Source: an uncultured Modestobacter sp.
GTDB taxonomy: Bacteria > Actinomycetota > Actinomycetes > Mycobacteriales > Geodermatophilaceae
DNA: 64,000 bases
Direction of reading: 5' to 3'
Assembly: GCF_947486615.1 (NCBI RefSeq)
Contig: NZ_CANKUD010000004.1
Coordinates: forward strand, 124,001 to 188,000
Part shown: positions 18,875-28,253 of the stretch, one piece after another
How the letters are laid out: every line of letters begins with the position of its first letter
Numbering within the stretch: position 1 is the first letter of the stretch
Made by a program: the position numbers and the translations under genes
The notes under the pieces: model-generated
Seen by the model: only the letters and a program-made list of their open reading frames with translations
The model's database searches: none
Told to the model about the DNA's origin: nothing

Positions 18875-20593
18875 GTGAAGTTGAGCAAGCGCAGTGCGAT
18901 GCTCATCGCGACCGGGCTCACCGGTGCGATGGCGCTGTCGGCCTGTGGCGGCGGCAGTGACGACGGTGGCGGCGACGGCGAGAGCGGCGCCTCGGGTCGG
19001 GTCGTCTTCGGTGAGTCCACGGACTTCCCGGAGAACCTGTACCCGAACATCGCGGCCGGCAACGCGACGTCGGTGGCCAACGTGCTGATCCGCGTCCTGC
19101 CCTCGCCGTACCACATCCAGCCCGACTTCACCGTCGAGTACAACGACGAGCTGCTGACCGAGGAGCCGACCCTCGAGACCGACGGCGGCACCCAGGTCAA
19201 CACCTACTCGATCAACGAGGAAGCGGTCTGGAGCGACGGCACCCCGATCACCGCCGACGACTTCGAGTTCACCTGGCAGGCCAACCGCAGCGGCGACCCG
19301 GCCGACGGCGGCTGCCCCGCCGTCCTGTCGACCACCGGCTACGACATCATCGAGAGCGTCGAGGGCTCGGACGACGGCAAGACCGTCACCGTCACCTACA
19401 CCACGCCGTTCGCCGACTGGCAGGGCAACTTCGAGAACCTGCTGCCGGCCCACCTCATGGCCTCCGAGGACCCGGTCGCGCTCTGCGAGACGATCACCAC
19501 CGGCTGGCCGATCTCCGAGGGCCTGCCGGAGAACATCTCCGGTGGCCCCTGGCAGGTGTCGAACATCGACGCCGGCACCCAGGTCATCGTGCTGACCCCC
19601 AACCCGGAGTGGTGGGGCGACGGCCCGAACCTCGAGCAGCTGATCATCCAGAACATCGGCAACGACCCGACGACCGCCGTCCAGGGCATCCAGTCCGGTG
19701 AGCTCGGCGTGATCTACCCGCAGCCGCAGCTGGACCTGGTCGAGCAGATCCAGGCGCTGGAGCCGAACGTCGAGAGCGAGATCAGCTTCGGTCTCTCCTT
19801 CGAGCACGTCGACCTCAACACCCAGGACCCGCACCTGGCCGACCCGAACGTCCGCACGGCCTTCGCCTACGCGCTGGACCGTGAGGAGATCGTCGACCAG
19901 ACCGTCGGCCAGTTCTCCAGCGACGCGCAGGTCCTCAACAACCGGATCTGGCTGAACACCCAGCCCGAGTACGAGGACACCGCACCGGAGGAGGTCAAGA
20001 CCCAGAGCGTCGACGCCGCCCGCGCGCTGCTCGAGCAGTCCGGCTACACCGCCGGCGCCGACGGGATCTACACCCACCCCGAGCGTGGCCCGCTGAACAT
20101 CCAGATCGACACCACGGCGAACAACCCGCTGCGGCAGACGACGATCGAGGTGATGATCCCGCAGCTGCGCGAGGCGGGCATCAACGCGACGTTCAACGCC
20201 AACCCGGACATCTTCGCCGGTGCCGAGCAGCCGACCAGCCTCGAGGCCGGCGGTTTCCAGGCCGCGCTCTTCGCCTGGGTGGGCAACCCGTTCGTCACCT
20301 CGTCGCAGTCGATCTACCAGACGCCGCAGGGCGACAACGTCCAGCAGAACTACTCCCGGATCGGGACGCCGGAGATCGACGCCCTCTTCGCGGAGCTGGG
20401 CACCACGCCGGAGCGCGAGCGGCAGGCGGAGCTGGGCAACGAGATCGACGCCCTGCTGTGGGAGCAGATGGCCACCATCCCGCTCTACCAGAAGCCGACC
20501 TTCATCGCGTACCAGTCCTCGATCGAGGGTGTGCAGGACAACCCCACCGAGGCCGGTCCGCTCTGGAACTCGCAGACCTGGACGATCGAGTGA
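18875..20593 (+). CDS. oppA: oligopeptide ABC transporter substrate-binding lipoprotein
   Basis: 572-aa lipoprotein of the SBP family 5 (peptide/nickel binding). The signal peptide ends in LSAC, followed by a Gly/Asp/Ser linker. The mature part shows WSDGTPITADDFEFTWQ and ALDREEIVDQT, both typical of OppA/DppA. Start GTG 18875 has GGAGG 9 nt upstream. It heads a complete importer (oppA, oppB, oppC, oppD, oppF), all on the plus strand. Acidic composition and strong hairpins just after the gene fit higher expression than the membrane components. Confidence 0.93.
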   Translation: MKLSKRSAMLIATGLTGAMALSACGGGSDDGGGDGESGASGRVVFGESTDFPENLYPNIAAGNATSVANVLIRVLPSPYHIQPDFTVEYNDELLTEEPTLETDGGTQVNTYSINEEAVWSDGTPITADDFEFTWQANRSGDPADGGCPAVLSTTGYDIIESVEGSDDGKTVTVTYTTPFADWQGNFENLLPAHLMASEDPVALCETITTGWPISEGLPENISGGPWQVSNIDAGTQVIVLTPNPEWWGDGPNLEQLIIQNIGNDPTTAVQGIQSGELGVIYPQPQLDLVEQIQALEPNVESEISFGLSFEHVDLNTQDPHLADPNVRTAFAYALDREEIVDQTVGQFSSDAQVLNNRIWLNTQPEYEDTAPEEVKTQSVDAARALLEQSGYTAGADGIYTHPERGPLNIQIDTTANNPLRQTTIEVMIPQLREAGINATFNANPDIFAGAEQPTSLEAGGFQAALFAWVGNPFVTSSQSIYQTPQGDNVQQNYSRIGTPEIDALFAELGTTPERERQAELGNEIDALLWEQMATIPLYQKPTFIAYQSSIEGVQDNPTEAGPLWNSQTWTIE

Positions 20594-20605
20594 CCTCGGT
20601 CGCCT

Positions 20606-20665
20606 GAGCACCACCTGCACCGAGCACCACCCGCACCGAGCAACACCCGCACTGAGCACCACCGG
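20606..20665 (+). repeat. 16-bp tandem repeat after oppA
   Basis: About 3.7 copies of a 16-bp unit (gagcaccacctgcacc, gagcaccacccgcacc, gagcaacacccgcact, gagcaccaccgg) directly follow the oppA stop and precede two strong hairpins. It has no reading-frame continuity with oppA. It may simply be slippage-generated sequence. Confidence 0.8.
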
Positions 20666-20666
20666 A

Positions 20667-20696
20667 CCCGGCGCCGCCCCCCGCGGCGGCGCCGGG
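20667..20696 (+). terminator. hairpin 1 in the oppA-oppB gap
   Basis: Perfect 12-bp arms cccggcgccgcc / ggcggcgccggg around a 6-nt loop. Together with the next hairpin it lies inside the operon, between the binding protein and the permease genes, where such structures usually attenuate downstream transcription or stabilise the upstream message. Confidence 0.6.
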
Positions 20697-20703
20697 ACCC
20701 GGG

Positions 20704-20741
20704 CCCACGGCCCCCTGGGATCACTCCCGGGGGGCCGTGGG
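20704..20741 (+). terminator. hairpin 2 in the oppA-oppB gap
   Basis: Perfect 12-bp arms cccacggccccc / gggggccgtggg around a 14-nt loop, 7 bp after hairpin 1. The rest of the 307-bp gap (20742-20900) shows no other feature except possibly a secondary promoter for oppB that I could not identify. Confidence 0.6.
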
Positions 20742-20900
20742 GTGTCCGGGGTCGATGTGTCGCCGCTGTTGCGCGGCAGTGACCCCCGCATGGCGGCCCT
20801 GCCGCCCCATCGCCACCGGCCGGCCCGTCCCTCCCAGGACGCGCCGCTCACCTGGCCGTCCGACACCGGACGGCTTCCGCTCCCGGCGTAAGGTCACCGC

Positions 20901-21890
20901 ATGTTCTTCTTCACGATCCGGCGGATCATCGCGTCGGTCCTCGTGTTGCTGGTGAGCTCGTTCCTGGTCTTCGCGCTCTGCGCGGCCAGCTTCGACCCGC
21001 TGTCCCGGTACTACACGCTGAACCCCCGGCCGCCGGAGTCGTTCTTCAACAACCTGCGCGACGAGCTGGGGCTCAACGACAACTTCTTCGTCCGGTACTG
21101 GAACTGGCTCAGCGGTGCCGTGACCGGCGACTTCGGGCAGACCGTCAACGGCACCCCGGTCGCCGACCAGCTCTTCGGCCGGATCGGGGTCACCGGGCGG
21201 ATGATCATCGCCGCTGTGGTGATCGCGGTCGTCCTGGCGATCATCGTCGGTGTGATCGGCGCCGTCCGGCAGTACAAGGCCTCCGACTACGCCCTCACGT
21301 TCTTCGTCTACATCCTGATCGCACTGCCGACCTTCTGGTTCGCCGCGCTGCTCAAGGAGTTCGTGGCCGGCGGGATCAACGACCTGTTCGGCTCCCAGGT
21401 GCTCTACACCATCGGTGAGGAGACCCCCGGCCTCGCGCTGTACGCCGACGGTTGGGAGCTGTGGTCCGACCGGCTGGGGCACCTGATCCTGCCCACGATC
21501 AGCCTGGCGATGCTGTCCTTCGCCGCCTGGAGCCGCTTCCAGCGGGCCGCGATGCTCGACGTGCTCGGGTCGGACTACATGCGCCTCGCCCGGGCCAAGG
21601 GGCTCACCTATCGACGCACCATCGTCCGGCACGGCCTGCGGAACGCGCTCATCCCGCTGACCACCGTCGTGGCACTGGGCATCGGCACCCTCTTCGGTGG
21701 CGCGATCATCACTGAGACCGTCTTCGTCTGGCACGGCATGGGCGAGTACCTGATCGCCAACGGCATCGGGCAGCAGGACATCAACGTGGTGCTGGGCTGG
21801 CTGCTGGTCAGCGCGGTCTTCGTCGTCGTCTTCAACCTGATCGCCGACATCCTCTACGCGGTCCTGGACCCGCGGATCCGGCTGGCCTGA
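20901..21890 (+). CDS. oppB: oligopeptide ABC transporter permease (OppB type)
   Basis: 329-aa inner-membrane permease with about six helices. The N-terminal FFFTIRRIIASVLVLLVSSF and the EAA loop region (MRLARAKGLTYRRTIVRHGLRNALIPL) are diagnostic of the OppB/DppB class. ATG 20901 begins 307 bp after oppA, the only large gap in the operon. It pairs with OppC to form the translocation channel. Confidence 0.93.
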   Translation: MFFFTIRRIIASVLVLLVSSFLVFALCAASFDPLSRYYTLNPRPPESFFNNLRDELGLNDNFFVRYWNWLSGAVTGDFGQTVNGTPVADQLFGRIGVTGRMIIAAVVIAVVLAIIVGVIGAVRQYKASDYALTFFVYILIALPTFWFAALLKEFVAGGINDLFGSQVLYTIGEETPGLALYADGWELWSDRLGHLILPTISLAMLSFAAWSRFQRAAMLDVLGSDYMRLARAKGLTYRRTIVRHGLRNALIPLTTVVALGIGTLFGGAIITETVFVWHGMGEYLIANGIGQQDINVVLGWLLVSAVFVVVFNLIADILYAVLDPRIRLA

Positions 21891-21918
21891 GCCGCCTCGC
21901 GAGAGAGAAGGACACCCC

Positions 21919-22887
21919 ATGGCCACCACCCAGGCCACGCAGGACACCGCCGGCGGCGTCCTGCCCGCCACCCCTGGCGCGCCGCAGAGCGGCGGCGGGG
22001 TCGAGCGCGAGTTCACCGTCAAGGCGCGCAGCCAGCGGCAGCAGATCTTCCGGCGGTTCTTCCGCAACAAGGTCGGCATGACCGGGCTGGTCATGTTCGT
22101 GATCCTGCTGGTCTTCGGCTTCATCGGCCCCCTGGTCGACGGCAAGACCTACGACACCCAGAACTCCAGCGCCCAGTCCGTGCCCCCGGGCACCGCCGGC
22201 TACCTGCTGGGCAGCGACGCGATCGGCCGCGACCTGCTGGCCGGGCTGATGCAGGGCGTGCAGCGCTCGCTGTTCATCGTGCTGCTCTTCGTGGTCATCG
22301 CCTTCCCGCTCGGCCTGCTGGTCGGCGCGCTGGCCGGCTACTTCGGCAAGTGGGTCGACAGCCTGCTCATGCGGGTCGTCGACCTGATCCTCACCGTGCC
22401 GCTGCTGGTCGTGCTCATCGTCGTGGCCAGCAACTTCCCCAGCTCCCGGACGCCGCTGGGCGTCGGCATCATCCTGGGGTTGTTCGGCTGGCTCGACCTC
22501 GCCCGCATCGTGCGCAGCCAGTTCCTCTCGCTGCGCGAGAAGGAGTACGTGGAGGCCGCGCACGCGATGGGCGCCTCCAACAGCCGGATCATCTTCAAGC
22601 ACCTGATCCCGAACACGCTCGGCTCGCTGATCGTGTGGACGACGCTGGCCGCCGCCACCGCGATCACCCTCGAGGCCGCGCTGACCTACCTCGGGTTCGG
22701 CGTCAACGGGGCCAACCAGACCTCGCTGGGCCGCCTGGTCTCCGACGGCGTGCAGGCCGCGAGCACCCGACCCTGGCTCTTCTACTACCCGGGCATCGCG
22801 CTGCTGCTGATCGTGTTGGCGATCAACCTGATCGGTGACGGCATCCGCGACGCCTTCGACCCCAGCAACCGCCGCGTGCGGGCCTGA
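21919..22887 (+). CDS. oppC: oligopeptide ABC transporter permease (OppC type)
   Basis: 322-aa permease with the long cytoplasmic N-terminus usual for OppC, then [17 protein letters not shown] and [24 protein letters not shown]. The EAA loop is [29 protein letters not shown] 21919 lies 28 nt after oppB behind GAGAGAAGGA. Heterodimer partner of OppB. Confidence 0.93.
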   Translation: MATTQATQDTAGGVLPATPGAPQSGGGVEREFTVKARSQRQQIFRRFFRNKVGMTGLVMFVILLVFGFIGPLVDGKTYDTQNSSAQSVPPGTAGYLLGSDAIGRDLLAGLMQGVQRSLFIVLLFVVIAFPLGLLVGALAGYFGKWVDSLLMRVVDLILTVPLLVVLIVVASNFPSSRTPLGVGIILGLFGWLDLARIVRSQFLSLREKEYVEAAHAMGASNSRIIFKHLIPNTLGSLIVWTTLAAATAITLEAALTYLGFGVNGANQTSLGRLVSDGVQAASTRPWLFYYPGIALLLIVLAINLIGDGIRDAFDPSNRRVRA

Positions 22888-22910
22888 CAGAACTGAAGAC
22901 GGGGAGTTCC

Positions 22911-24230
22911 ATGTCCACCCTCGGGACCAGTGGCACCGGTGCGTCCGGTGCCACCGCCGTCGGCACGTCCTCGACCGGCACCCTCAGCCAGGCCGGCAGC
23001 CGCACCACCAGCCTCGGCGGCTTCGACGCCAGCGCTCCGCTGCTGCAGGTCAGCGACCTCAACGTGCACTTCCCGACCGAGGACGGCGCCGTGCACGCCG
23101 TCCGCGGGGTCGACTACACGCTCCGCTCCGGTGAGGTGCTCGGCATCGTCGGCGAGTCCGGCTCCGGCAAGTCGGTGACCTCGCTGGCGGTCATGGGGCT
23201 GCTGCCGGGCTCGGCCCGGGTCACCGGATCGGTCCGCTACCGCGGCCAGGAGCTGCTCGGCCAGAGCGACCGGAGCATGTCCCGGGTGCGCGGCAAGGGC
23301 GTCTCGATGATCTTCCAGGACCCGATGACCTCGCTGGACCCGGTCTACCGGGTGGGGTACCAGATCGAGGAGACCCTGCGGATCCACGACAAGTCGCTGT
23401 CGTCCAAGGCCGCCGAGGCCCGGGCGGTGGAGCTGCTGGAGCTGGTCGGCATCCCGAACGCCGGCGAGCGGGTCCGCTCCTACCCGCACGAGTTCTCCGG
23501 CGGCATGCGCCAGCGGGTGGTCATCGCGATCGCGATGGCCAACCAGCCCGAGGTGATCATCGCCGACGAGCCGACCACCGCCCTCGATGTGACCGTGCAG
23601 GCGCAGATCCTCGAGGTGCTGCAGACCGCCCTGCAGGAGACCGGCGCCGCGATGGTGCTGATCACCCACGACCTCGGCGTGGTCGCCGGGTTCGCGGACC
23701 GGGTGCTGGTCATGTACGCCGGGCGCCCGGTCGAGGTCGGCAGCGTCGAGGACATCTACTACGAGCCGCGGATGCCCTACACGCTTGGGCTGCTCGGGTC
23801 GCTGCCGCGGCTGGACTCCAGCACCAAGGAGCGGCTCACCCCGATCCTCGGTGCGCCGCCCTCGCTGCTGAACATGCCGCCGGGCTGCCCCTTCGCACCC
23901 CGCTGCCCGCTGCACATCGCCGCCTGCGACGAGGCCGAGCCGCCGCTGCTCCAGGTCGGTGGCGGACACGAGGCCGCCTGCATCCGCACCGCCGAGGTGG
24001 CCAAGGCCCACGGCCACGCCGCCGACGTCTTCAGCGTCACCGGCGCGGACACCGAGCCGGCCGGCACCGCCCGGTCCGCCGACCTCACCACCACCGAGGA
24101 GAGCCGGGAGACCGGCGCCCCCGGCACCCCGCCGGGCGACCAGACCGAGCCCGGCGCCGGCACCACCACCGGCCGGACCGGCAGCGTCGTGAGCCCCGAG
24201 CCGCGCCCCACGAACGGAGACCGGGCATGA
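22911..24230 (+). CDS. oppD: oligopeptide ABC transporter ATP-binding protein (OppD type)
   Basis: 439-aa ATPase subunit. Walker A is GESGSGKS, the signature motif FSGGMRQRV and Walker [13 protein letters not shown], followed by the C-terminal oligopeptide domain with a Cys-containing [15 protein letters not shown] segment that in relatives carries an iron-sulfur cluster. Two oddities: a 38-residue Ser/Thr/Gly-rich N-terminal tail and a C-terminal low-complexity tail of about 70 residues rich in Thr, Gly, Pro and Glu. The stop overlaps oppF (ATGA). Confidence 0.92.
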   Translation: MSTLGTSGTGASGATAVGTSSTGTLSQAGSRTTSLGGFDASAPLLQVSDLNVHFPTEDGAVHAVRGVDYTLRSGEVLGIVGESGSGKSVTSLAVMGLLPGSARVTGSVRYRGQELLGQSDRSMSRVRGKGVSMIFQDPMTSLDPVYRVGYQIEETLRIHDKSLSSKAAEARAVELLELVGIPNAGERVRSYPHEFSGGMRQRVVIAIAMANQPEVIIADEPTTALDVTVQAQILEVLQTALQETGAAMVLITHDLGVVAGFADRVLVMYAGRPVEVGSVEDIYYEPRMPYTLGLLGSLPRLDSSTKERLTPILGAPPSLLNMPPGCPFAPRCPLHIAACDEAEPPLLQVGGGHEAACIRTAEVAKAHGHAADVFSVTGADTEPAGTARSADLTTTEESRETGAPGTPPGDQTEPGAGTTTGRTGSVVSPEPRPTNGDRA

Positions 24231-25291
24231 CCGCCCCCACCACCGACCGCGCCGCCGACGGCGCGGACCCCCGCGGCGAGCCGATCCTCTCGGTCCGCGG
24301 CCTGGAGAAGCACTTCCCGATCAAGGGCGGTGGCCTGATCAAGCGCACCGTGGGTGCGGTGCGCGCCGTCGACGGCGTCGACCTGGACCTCTACCCCGGT
24401 GAGGTGCTGGGCCTGGTCGGCGAGTCCGGCTGCGGCAAGTCCACCACCGGGCGGGCGATCCTGAACCTGCAGCCGGCCACCGCCGGCTCCGTGGTCTTCC
24501 AGGGCCGGGAGATCGTCGGGCTCGGGCGCAAGGAGATGCGCCCGCTCCGCCGGGACATCCAGCTGGTCTTCCAGGACCCCTACGCCTCGCTGAACCCGCG
24601 GCTGCCGGTGTTCGACATCGTCGCCGAGCCGCTGATCATCCACGGCCTGACCAAGGACGACGACGAGTTGCGCTCCCGGGTCCGCGAACTCGTCGAGACC
24701 GTGGGCCTGAACCCCGAGCACACCAACCGGTACCCGGCCGAGTTCTCCGGCGGGCAGCGGCAGCGCATCGGCATCGCCCGGGCCCTGGCCCTGCAGCCCA
24801 AGGTGCTGGTGCTCGACGAGCCGGTGTCCGCGCTGGACGTCTCCATCCAGGCAGGCGTGATCAACCTGCTCGAGGACCTCAAGGACTCCCTCGGCCTCAG
24901 CTACCTGTTCATCGCCCACGACCTGTCGGTCGTCCGGCACATCTCCGACCGGGTCGCGGTCATGTACCTCGGCCGGATCATCGAGATCGCCGAGCAGGAA
25001 GAGCTGTTCAACCGGCCGGTGCACCCCTACACCCAGGCGCTGCTGTCGGCGATCCCGCTGCCCGACCCGCGCCGCGAGCGCGCCCGCCAGCGGATCATCA
25101 TCTCCGGCGACGTGCCCAGCCCGGCCAACCCGCCGTCCGGCTGCCGGTTCCGCACCCGCTGCCAGAAGTTCGCCAACGTGCTCACCGACGGCCAGCGGGA
25201 GCTCTGCATGACCGAGGACCCGAAGCTGGAGACCCGGGGCACCGGCCACCTCAACGCCTGCCACTACGCGGAAGCGACGGCTGTGCTGTAA
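24227..25291 (+). CDS. oppF: oligopeptide ABC transporter ATP-binding protein (OppF type)
   Basis: 354-aa ATPase subunit with Walker [10 protein letters not shown], signature FSGGQRQRI and Walker [13 protein letters not shown]. The C-terminus carries the oligopeptide/dipeptide transporter domain with [14 protein letters not shown]. It overlaps oppD by 4 nt and completes the importer. A short hairpin follows the TAA stop. Confidence 0.93.
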   Translation: MTAPTTDRAADGADPRGEPILSVRGLEKHFPIKGGGLIKRTVGAVRAVDGVDLDLYPGEVLGLVGESGCGKSTTGRAILNLQPATAGSVVFQGREIVGLGRKEMRPLRRDIQLVFQDPYASLNPRLPVFDIVAEPLIIHGLTKDDDELRSRVRELVETVGLNPEHTNRYPAEFSGGQRQRIGIARALALQPKVLVLDEPVSALDVSIQAGVINLLEDLKDSLGLSYLFIAHDLSVVRHISDRVAVMYLGRIIEIAEQEELFNRPVHPYTQALLSAIPLPDPRRERARQRIIISGDVPSPANPPSGCRFRTRCQKFANVLTDGQRELCMTEDPKLETRGTGHLNACHYAEATAVL

Positions 25292-25292
25292 C

Positions 25293-25309
25293 GCGATCCT
25301 CCGGATCGC
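25293..25309 (+). terminator. short hairpin after oppF
   Basis: Perfect 7-bp arms gcgatcc / ggatcgc with a 3-nt loop begin 2 nt after the oppF TAA stop. Position suggests the end of the transporter operon, helped by the larger palindromes that follow. Confidence 0.5.
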
Positions 25310-25520
25310 AACGCGGCCAGGAGCCGTGCCCGGTCTGCGCTGAGCCGCTTCGTCGATCGCCGGCAGGACCCTGCGGGCCCGTGCCGGCGATCGACAGCTC
25401 GCTCTGCTCGCGGACCGCAACGCGACCGAGGGGCTCGTGAGCTTCGTTCGGCGGCCCTGGTCCGTCCCCGGCAGGACCCTGCGGGTCCGTGCCGGGGACG
25501 GACAGCTCGCTGCGCTCGCG
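25304..25520. repeat. tandem pair of ~108-bp units each holding a 44-nt palindrome (REP-like)
   Basis: Two hairpins of identical geometry, 25352-25395 and 25460-25503, each have 14-bp perfect arms around a 16-nt core (ggaccctgcgggYccg). The arm sequences differ (gtcgatcgccggca versus gtccgtccccggca), yet both remain perfectly paired. Each palindrome is preceded by gaYcgcaacgcgRcc and followed by acagctcgctSYgctcgcg, so the whole unit of about 108 bp is duplicated. The 408-bp gap 25292-25699 contains no gene; 25521-25699 shows nothing recognisable. Confidence 0.85.
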
Positions 25521-25699
25521 ACGTGCCGTGGTGGCCGGGTCGTCCCGTCTGGCTGGGGGCGGTCAGCCGTCCGGGGGACTGTCGAGGGCCGGTGCGAGGT
25601 CCGGGGGGTCTCCGCCCCGGCATCGACCGAGCGGCTCCTCGGGGTGGGGGCGGCACCTGGTCGCGGGGCGGCCCGGAGGGGCGCGGTGTAATCGTCGGC

Positions 25700-26599
25700 G
25701 TGACTGCGCCCTCTCGCCGGCTGATGCTGGTGCACGCCCACCCCGACGACGAGACGATCAACAACGGGGCGACGATGGCCCGGTACGTGGCCGAGGGCGT
25801 CGGCGTCACCCTGCTCACCTGCACCCTCGGTGAGGAGGGGGAGGTGCTGGTGCCCGAGCTGGCGCAGCTGGCCGCCGACCAGGCCGACCAGCTCGGCGGC
25901 TACCGGATCGGGGAACTGGCCGCGGCGATGGCCGCCCTCGGGGTCACCGACTGGCGCTTCCTCGGCGGTGCGGGCCACTACCGGGACTCCGGGATGATGG
26001 ACACCCCCGCCAACGACAAGCCCCGCGCCTTCTGGCGGGCCGATCTCACCGAGGCGGTGGCGCACGCGGTCGCCGTCGTCCGGGAGGTGCGGCCGCAGGT
26101 GCTGGTCACCTACGACGAGATCGGTGGCTACGGGCACCCCGACCACATCCAGGCGCACCGGGTCGCGATGGGTGCGGTGGACGCCGCCGCGGACCCCGCC
26201 TACCGGCCCGACCTGGGCGAGGCCTGGACCGTCGCCAAGGTCTACTGGAACGCGATGCCCCGCTCGGTGGTGCAGCGCGGCATCGACGCCATGGCGGCGC
26301 TGGGCGAGGAGTCGCCGTTCGCCGCGCTGGGCGACCTGGACGAGGTGCCGTTCGCCGTCGCCGACGACGTGGTCACCACCGAGGTCGACGGCCGCCCGTA
26401 CGCCGACCGCAAGGACGCCGCGATGCGGGCGCACCCGACCCAGATGACGGTCGACGGGCCGTTCTTCGCGCTGTCGAACAACCTGGGGCAGCAGGTGCTC
26501 GGTACCGAGCACTACCGGCTGGTGCGTGGGCAGCGCGGTCCGGCCGGGCCCGGGCCGCAGGGCTGGGAGGACGACCTGTTCGCCGGGCTGCCCGGATGA
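25700..26599 (+). CDS. mshB: GlcNAc-inositol deacetylase of mycothiol biosynthesis
   Basis: 299-aa zinc deacetylase of the LmbE/PIG-L family. It removes the acetyl group from GlcNAc-myo-inositol, the second enzymatic step of mycothiol synthesis after glycosyl transfer. Metal ligands are in HAHPDDE near residue 13 and in GHPDHIQAH. MshB-specific features are [14 protein letters not shown] and the [14 protein letters not shown] segment. Start GTG 25700. It overlaps the next gene (ATGA). Mycothiol is an actinomycete thiol, supporting the taxonomic placement. Confidence 0.92.
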   Translation: MTAPSRRLMLVHAHPDDETINNGATMARYVAEGVGVTLLTCTLGEEGEVLVPELAQLAADQADQLGGYRIGELAAAMAALGVTDWRFLGGAGHYRDSGMMDTPANDKPRAFWRADLTEAVAHAVAVVREVRPQVLVTYDEIGGYGHPDHIQAHRVAMGAVDAAADPAYRPDLGEAWTVAKVYWNAMPRSVVQRGIDAMAALGEESPFAALGDLDEVPFAVADDVVTTEVDGRPYADRKDAAMRAHPTQMTVDGPFFALSNNLGQQVLGTEHYRLVRGQRGPAGPGPQGWEDDLFAGLPG

Positions 26600-27027
26600 G
26601 GGGGCTCCGGCTGGCCGGCTGGGCGGTCGTCGCGGTGCTGGTCTCGGCCTGGCTGGCGCTGGTGGAGGTCTTCTGGCTGCCGTGGCGGCTGGGCGGGGTG
26701 CCGATCCCGGTCTCCCTGCTGGCGGCGGTCTTCGGCAACGTCCTCCTGGTCGGCGCGGCTCACCGGCTCTCCGGGTCCCGGCTGGTCGCCGTGCTGCCCG
26801 CCGTCGTCTGGCTGGGCATCGCGCTGGCCGCGACGATGCAGCGCCCGGAGGGCGACCTGCTGCTGCCCGGCGGCGATGCGGTCACCGAGCTGGTCAACCT
26901 GGGCTTCCTGCTGGTCGGCGTGGTCGCCGCGGCGTTCGCCGTCGGCCGTGCGCTGGGGGGCGCGCCGCCGGCCCGCCCGCCGGTCAGCCGACCCGTCGCC
27001 GGTAGTGGTAGCGGTGGTGCTCGATGA
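26596..27027 (+). CDS. small integral membrane protein following mshB
   Basis: 143-aa protein with about four hydrophobic helices (for example [20 protein letters not shown] and [19 protein letters not shown]) and a Pro/Gly-rich C-terminal tail. ATG 26596 overlaps the mshB stop, so the two are cotranslated. A membrane protein downstream of mshB is common in actinomycetes, but its function is not known. Its 3' end overlaps the convergent GNAT gene by 44 bp. Confidence 0.75.
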   Translation: MRGLRLAGWAVVAVLVSAWLALVEVFWLPWRLGGVPIPVSLLAAVFGNVLLVGAAHRLSGSRLVAVLPAVVWLGIALAATMQRPEGDLLLPGGDAVTELVNLGFLLVGVVAAAFAVGRALGGAPPARPPVSRPVAGSGSGGAR

Positions 27028-27736
27028 AGCCGGCCCGGCGGTAGAGCGCCCGCGCCGGGGCGTTCTCCGCGGTCACCTGCAGGTAGACCGAGTGGGCACC
27101 CCGGTCGGCGGCCCACTGCTGCAGGCCGGCCATCACCGCGGTGGCCAGCCCGCGGCGGCGGTGCTCCTCCGCGACGGTGACCGCCGTGACGCCCAGCCAG
27201 CCGTCGGTGAGCACGCCACGTGCGACCGCGGCCAGCGGCGCCGGCTCGCGGTCCAGCCGCACCGATGCGAAGACGACGTCCTCGCCGTGGGTCAGCACCT
27301 CGAGCGCGCCGGCCGGCAGCGGGCCGCCCCGGTACCGGTAGCCGGCCAGCCAGGCGTCGTCCGGGGTGGGGGAGAGGTCGACCGGGACGGCGGGCGGGCC
27401 GGTGGGCGCGACCGGCGCGGTGAGCACCAGCACGTCCCCGTCGGTGGCCCAGCCGGCCGCGGCGAAGGCGGCGTCCGCGCGGCGGGACTGCACGCCCGGC
27501 AGCATCGCGCACGGCTGCAGGCCGCGGTCGTCGTACCAGCGCGCCACCGCGGCCACCGCCTCCTCCGGCGGCACCCCGGGGTCACCGACGACCAGCACCG
27601 AGTTCGCCCGGCCGGTGAAGCCGTTGCCGGCACGCAGCAGCCAGTCGCCCAGCCGGTCCTCCTCCAGCGCGCGCCAGCCGCGGGCGGCCAGCAGCTCGAG
27701 CTCGACGACGCCCAGCGGTGACCGCCTCTGTCCCAT
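26984..27736 (-). CDS. GNAT family N-acetyltransferase
   Basis: 250-aa protein. The C-terminal half is a GNAT domain with the acetyl-CoA binding motif VTVAEEHRRRGLATAVMAGLQQWA and the closing [22 protein letters not shown]. The N-terminal half (WRALEEDRLGDWLLRAGNGFTGRANSVL) resembles the extension of the actinomycete GNAT group that precedes ferredoxin fdxA. Start ATG 27736. Substrate unknown; it is divergent from fdxA. Confidence 0.85.
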   Translation of the reverse strand: MGQRRSPLGVVELELLAARGWRALEEDRLGDWLLRAGNGFTGRANSVLVVGDPGVPPEEAVAAVARWYDDRGLQPCAMLPGVQSRRADAAFAAAGWATDGDVLVLTAPVAPTGPPAVPVDLSPTPDDAWLAGYRYRGGPLPAGALEVLTHGEDVVFASVRLDREPAPLAAVARGVLTDGWLGVTAVTVAEEHRRRGLATAVMAGLQQWAADRGAHSVYLQVTAENAPARALYRRAGFIEHHRYHYRRRVG

Positions 27737-27878
27737 GCCGCGATCCTGCGACGTCCACCTGGGAGGGCGTCGGGCGGGGGTCGGCGTGCGGGGTGAGCAG
27801 GTGGAGGAGGGGGTGTCGGCCCGACCCGTCGCGCTGGAGCGCGGGGCCTCGGGTGATACTGGAGTTGATCGAACGCAC

Positions 27879-27894
27879 CCCTGGCCGGCCAGGG
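27879..27894. promoter_or_regulatory. 16-bp perfect palindrome in the fdxA upstream region
   Basis: ccctggccggccaggg lies 33 bp before the fdxA start, inside its probable 5' untranslated region, and 15 bp after a possible -10 element (gatact, 27855-27860). It could be an operator or an RNA hairpin; no known regulator motif was recognised. Confidence 0.35.
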
Positions 27895-27926
27895 AACGCG
27901 CCACCCGCACGTCCCGGAGGAACCCC

Positions 27927-28253
27927 GTGACCTACGTCATCACCCAGGCCTGTGTCGACGTCCTCGACAAGGCGTGCATCGACGAGTGTCCGGTGGACTG
28001 CATCTACGAGGGCGACCGGATGCTCTACATCCACCCCGACGAGTGCGTCGACTGCGGTGCCTGCGAGCCGGTCTGCCCGGTGGAGGCCATCTACTACGAG
28101 GACGACGTCCCGGACAAGTGGAAGGACTTCTACAACGCCAACGTGGAGTTCTTCTCCGACCTGGGCAGCCCCGGTGGCGCGGCGAAGACCGGCAAGATCA
28201 ACAAGGACCACCCGCTGGTCGCCGCCCTCCCGCCGCAGGGTGAGGGGCACTGA
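27927..28253 (+). CDS. fdxA: seven-iron ferredoxin (3Fe-4S + 4Fe-4S)
   Basis: 108-aa ferredoxin. N-terminal cysteines ACVDVLDKACIDECPVDC and the second set CVDCGACEPVCP are the ligands of one 3Fe-4S and one 4Fe-4S cluster. The C-terminal extension ending in KINKDHPLVAALPPQGEGH is typical of the actinobacterial FdxA/FdxC. GTG 27927 has GGAGGA upstream. The stop overlaps the start of dapC, an arrangement conserved in actinomycetes. Confidence 0.95.
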   Translation: MTYVITQACVDVLDKACIDECPVDCIYEGDRMLYIHPDECVDCGACEPVCPVEAIYYEDDVPDKWKDFYNANVEFFSDLGSPGGAAKTGKINKDHPLVAALPPQGEGH

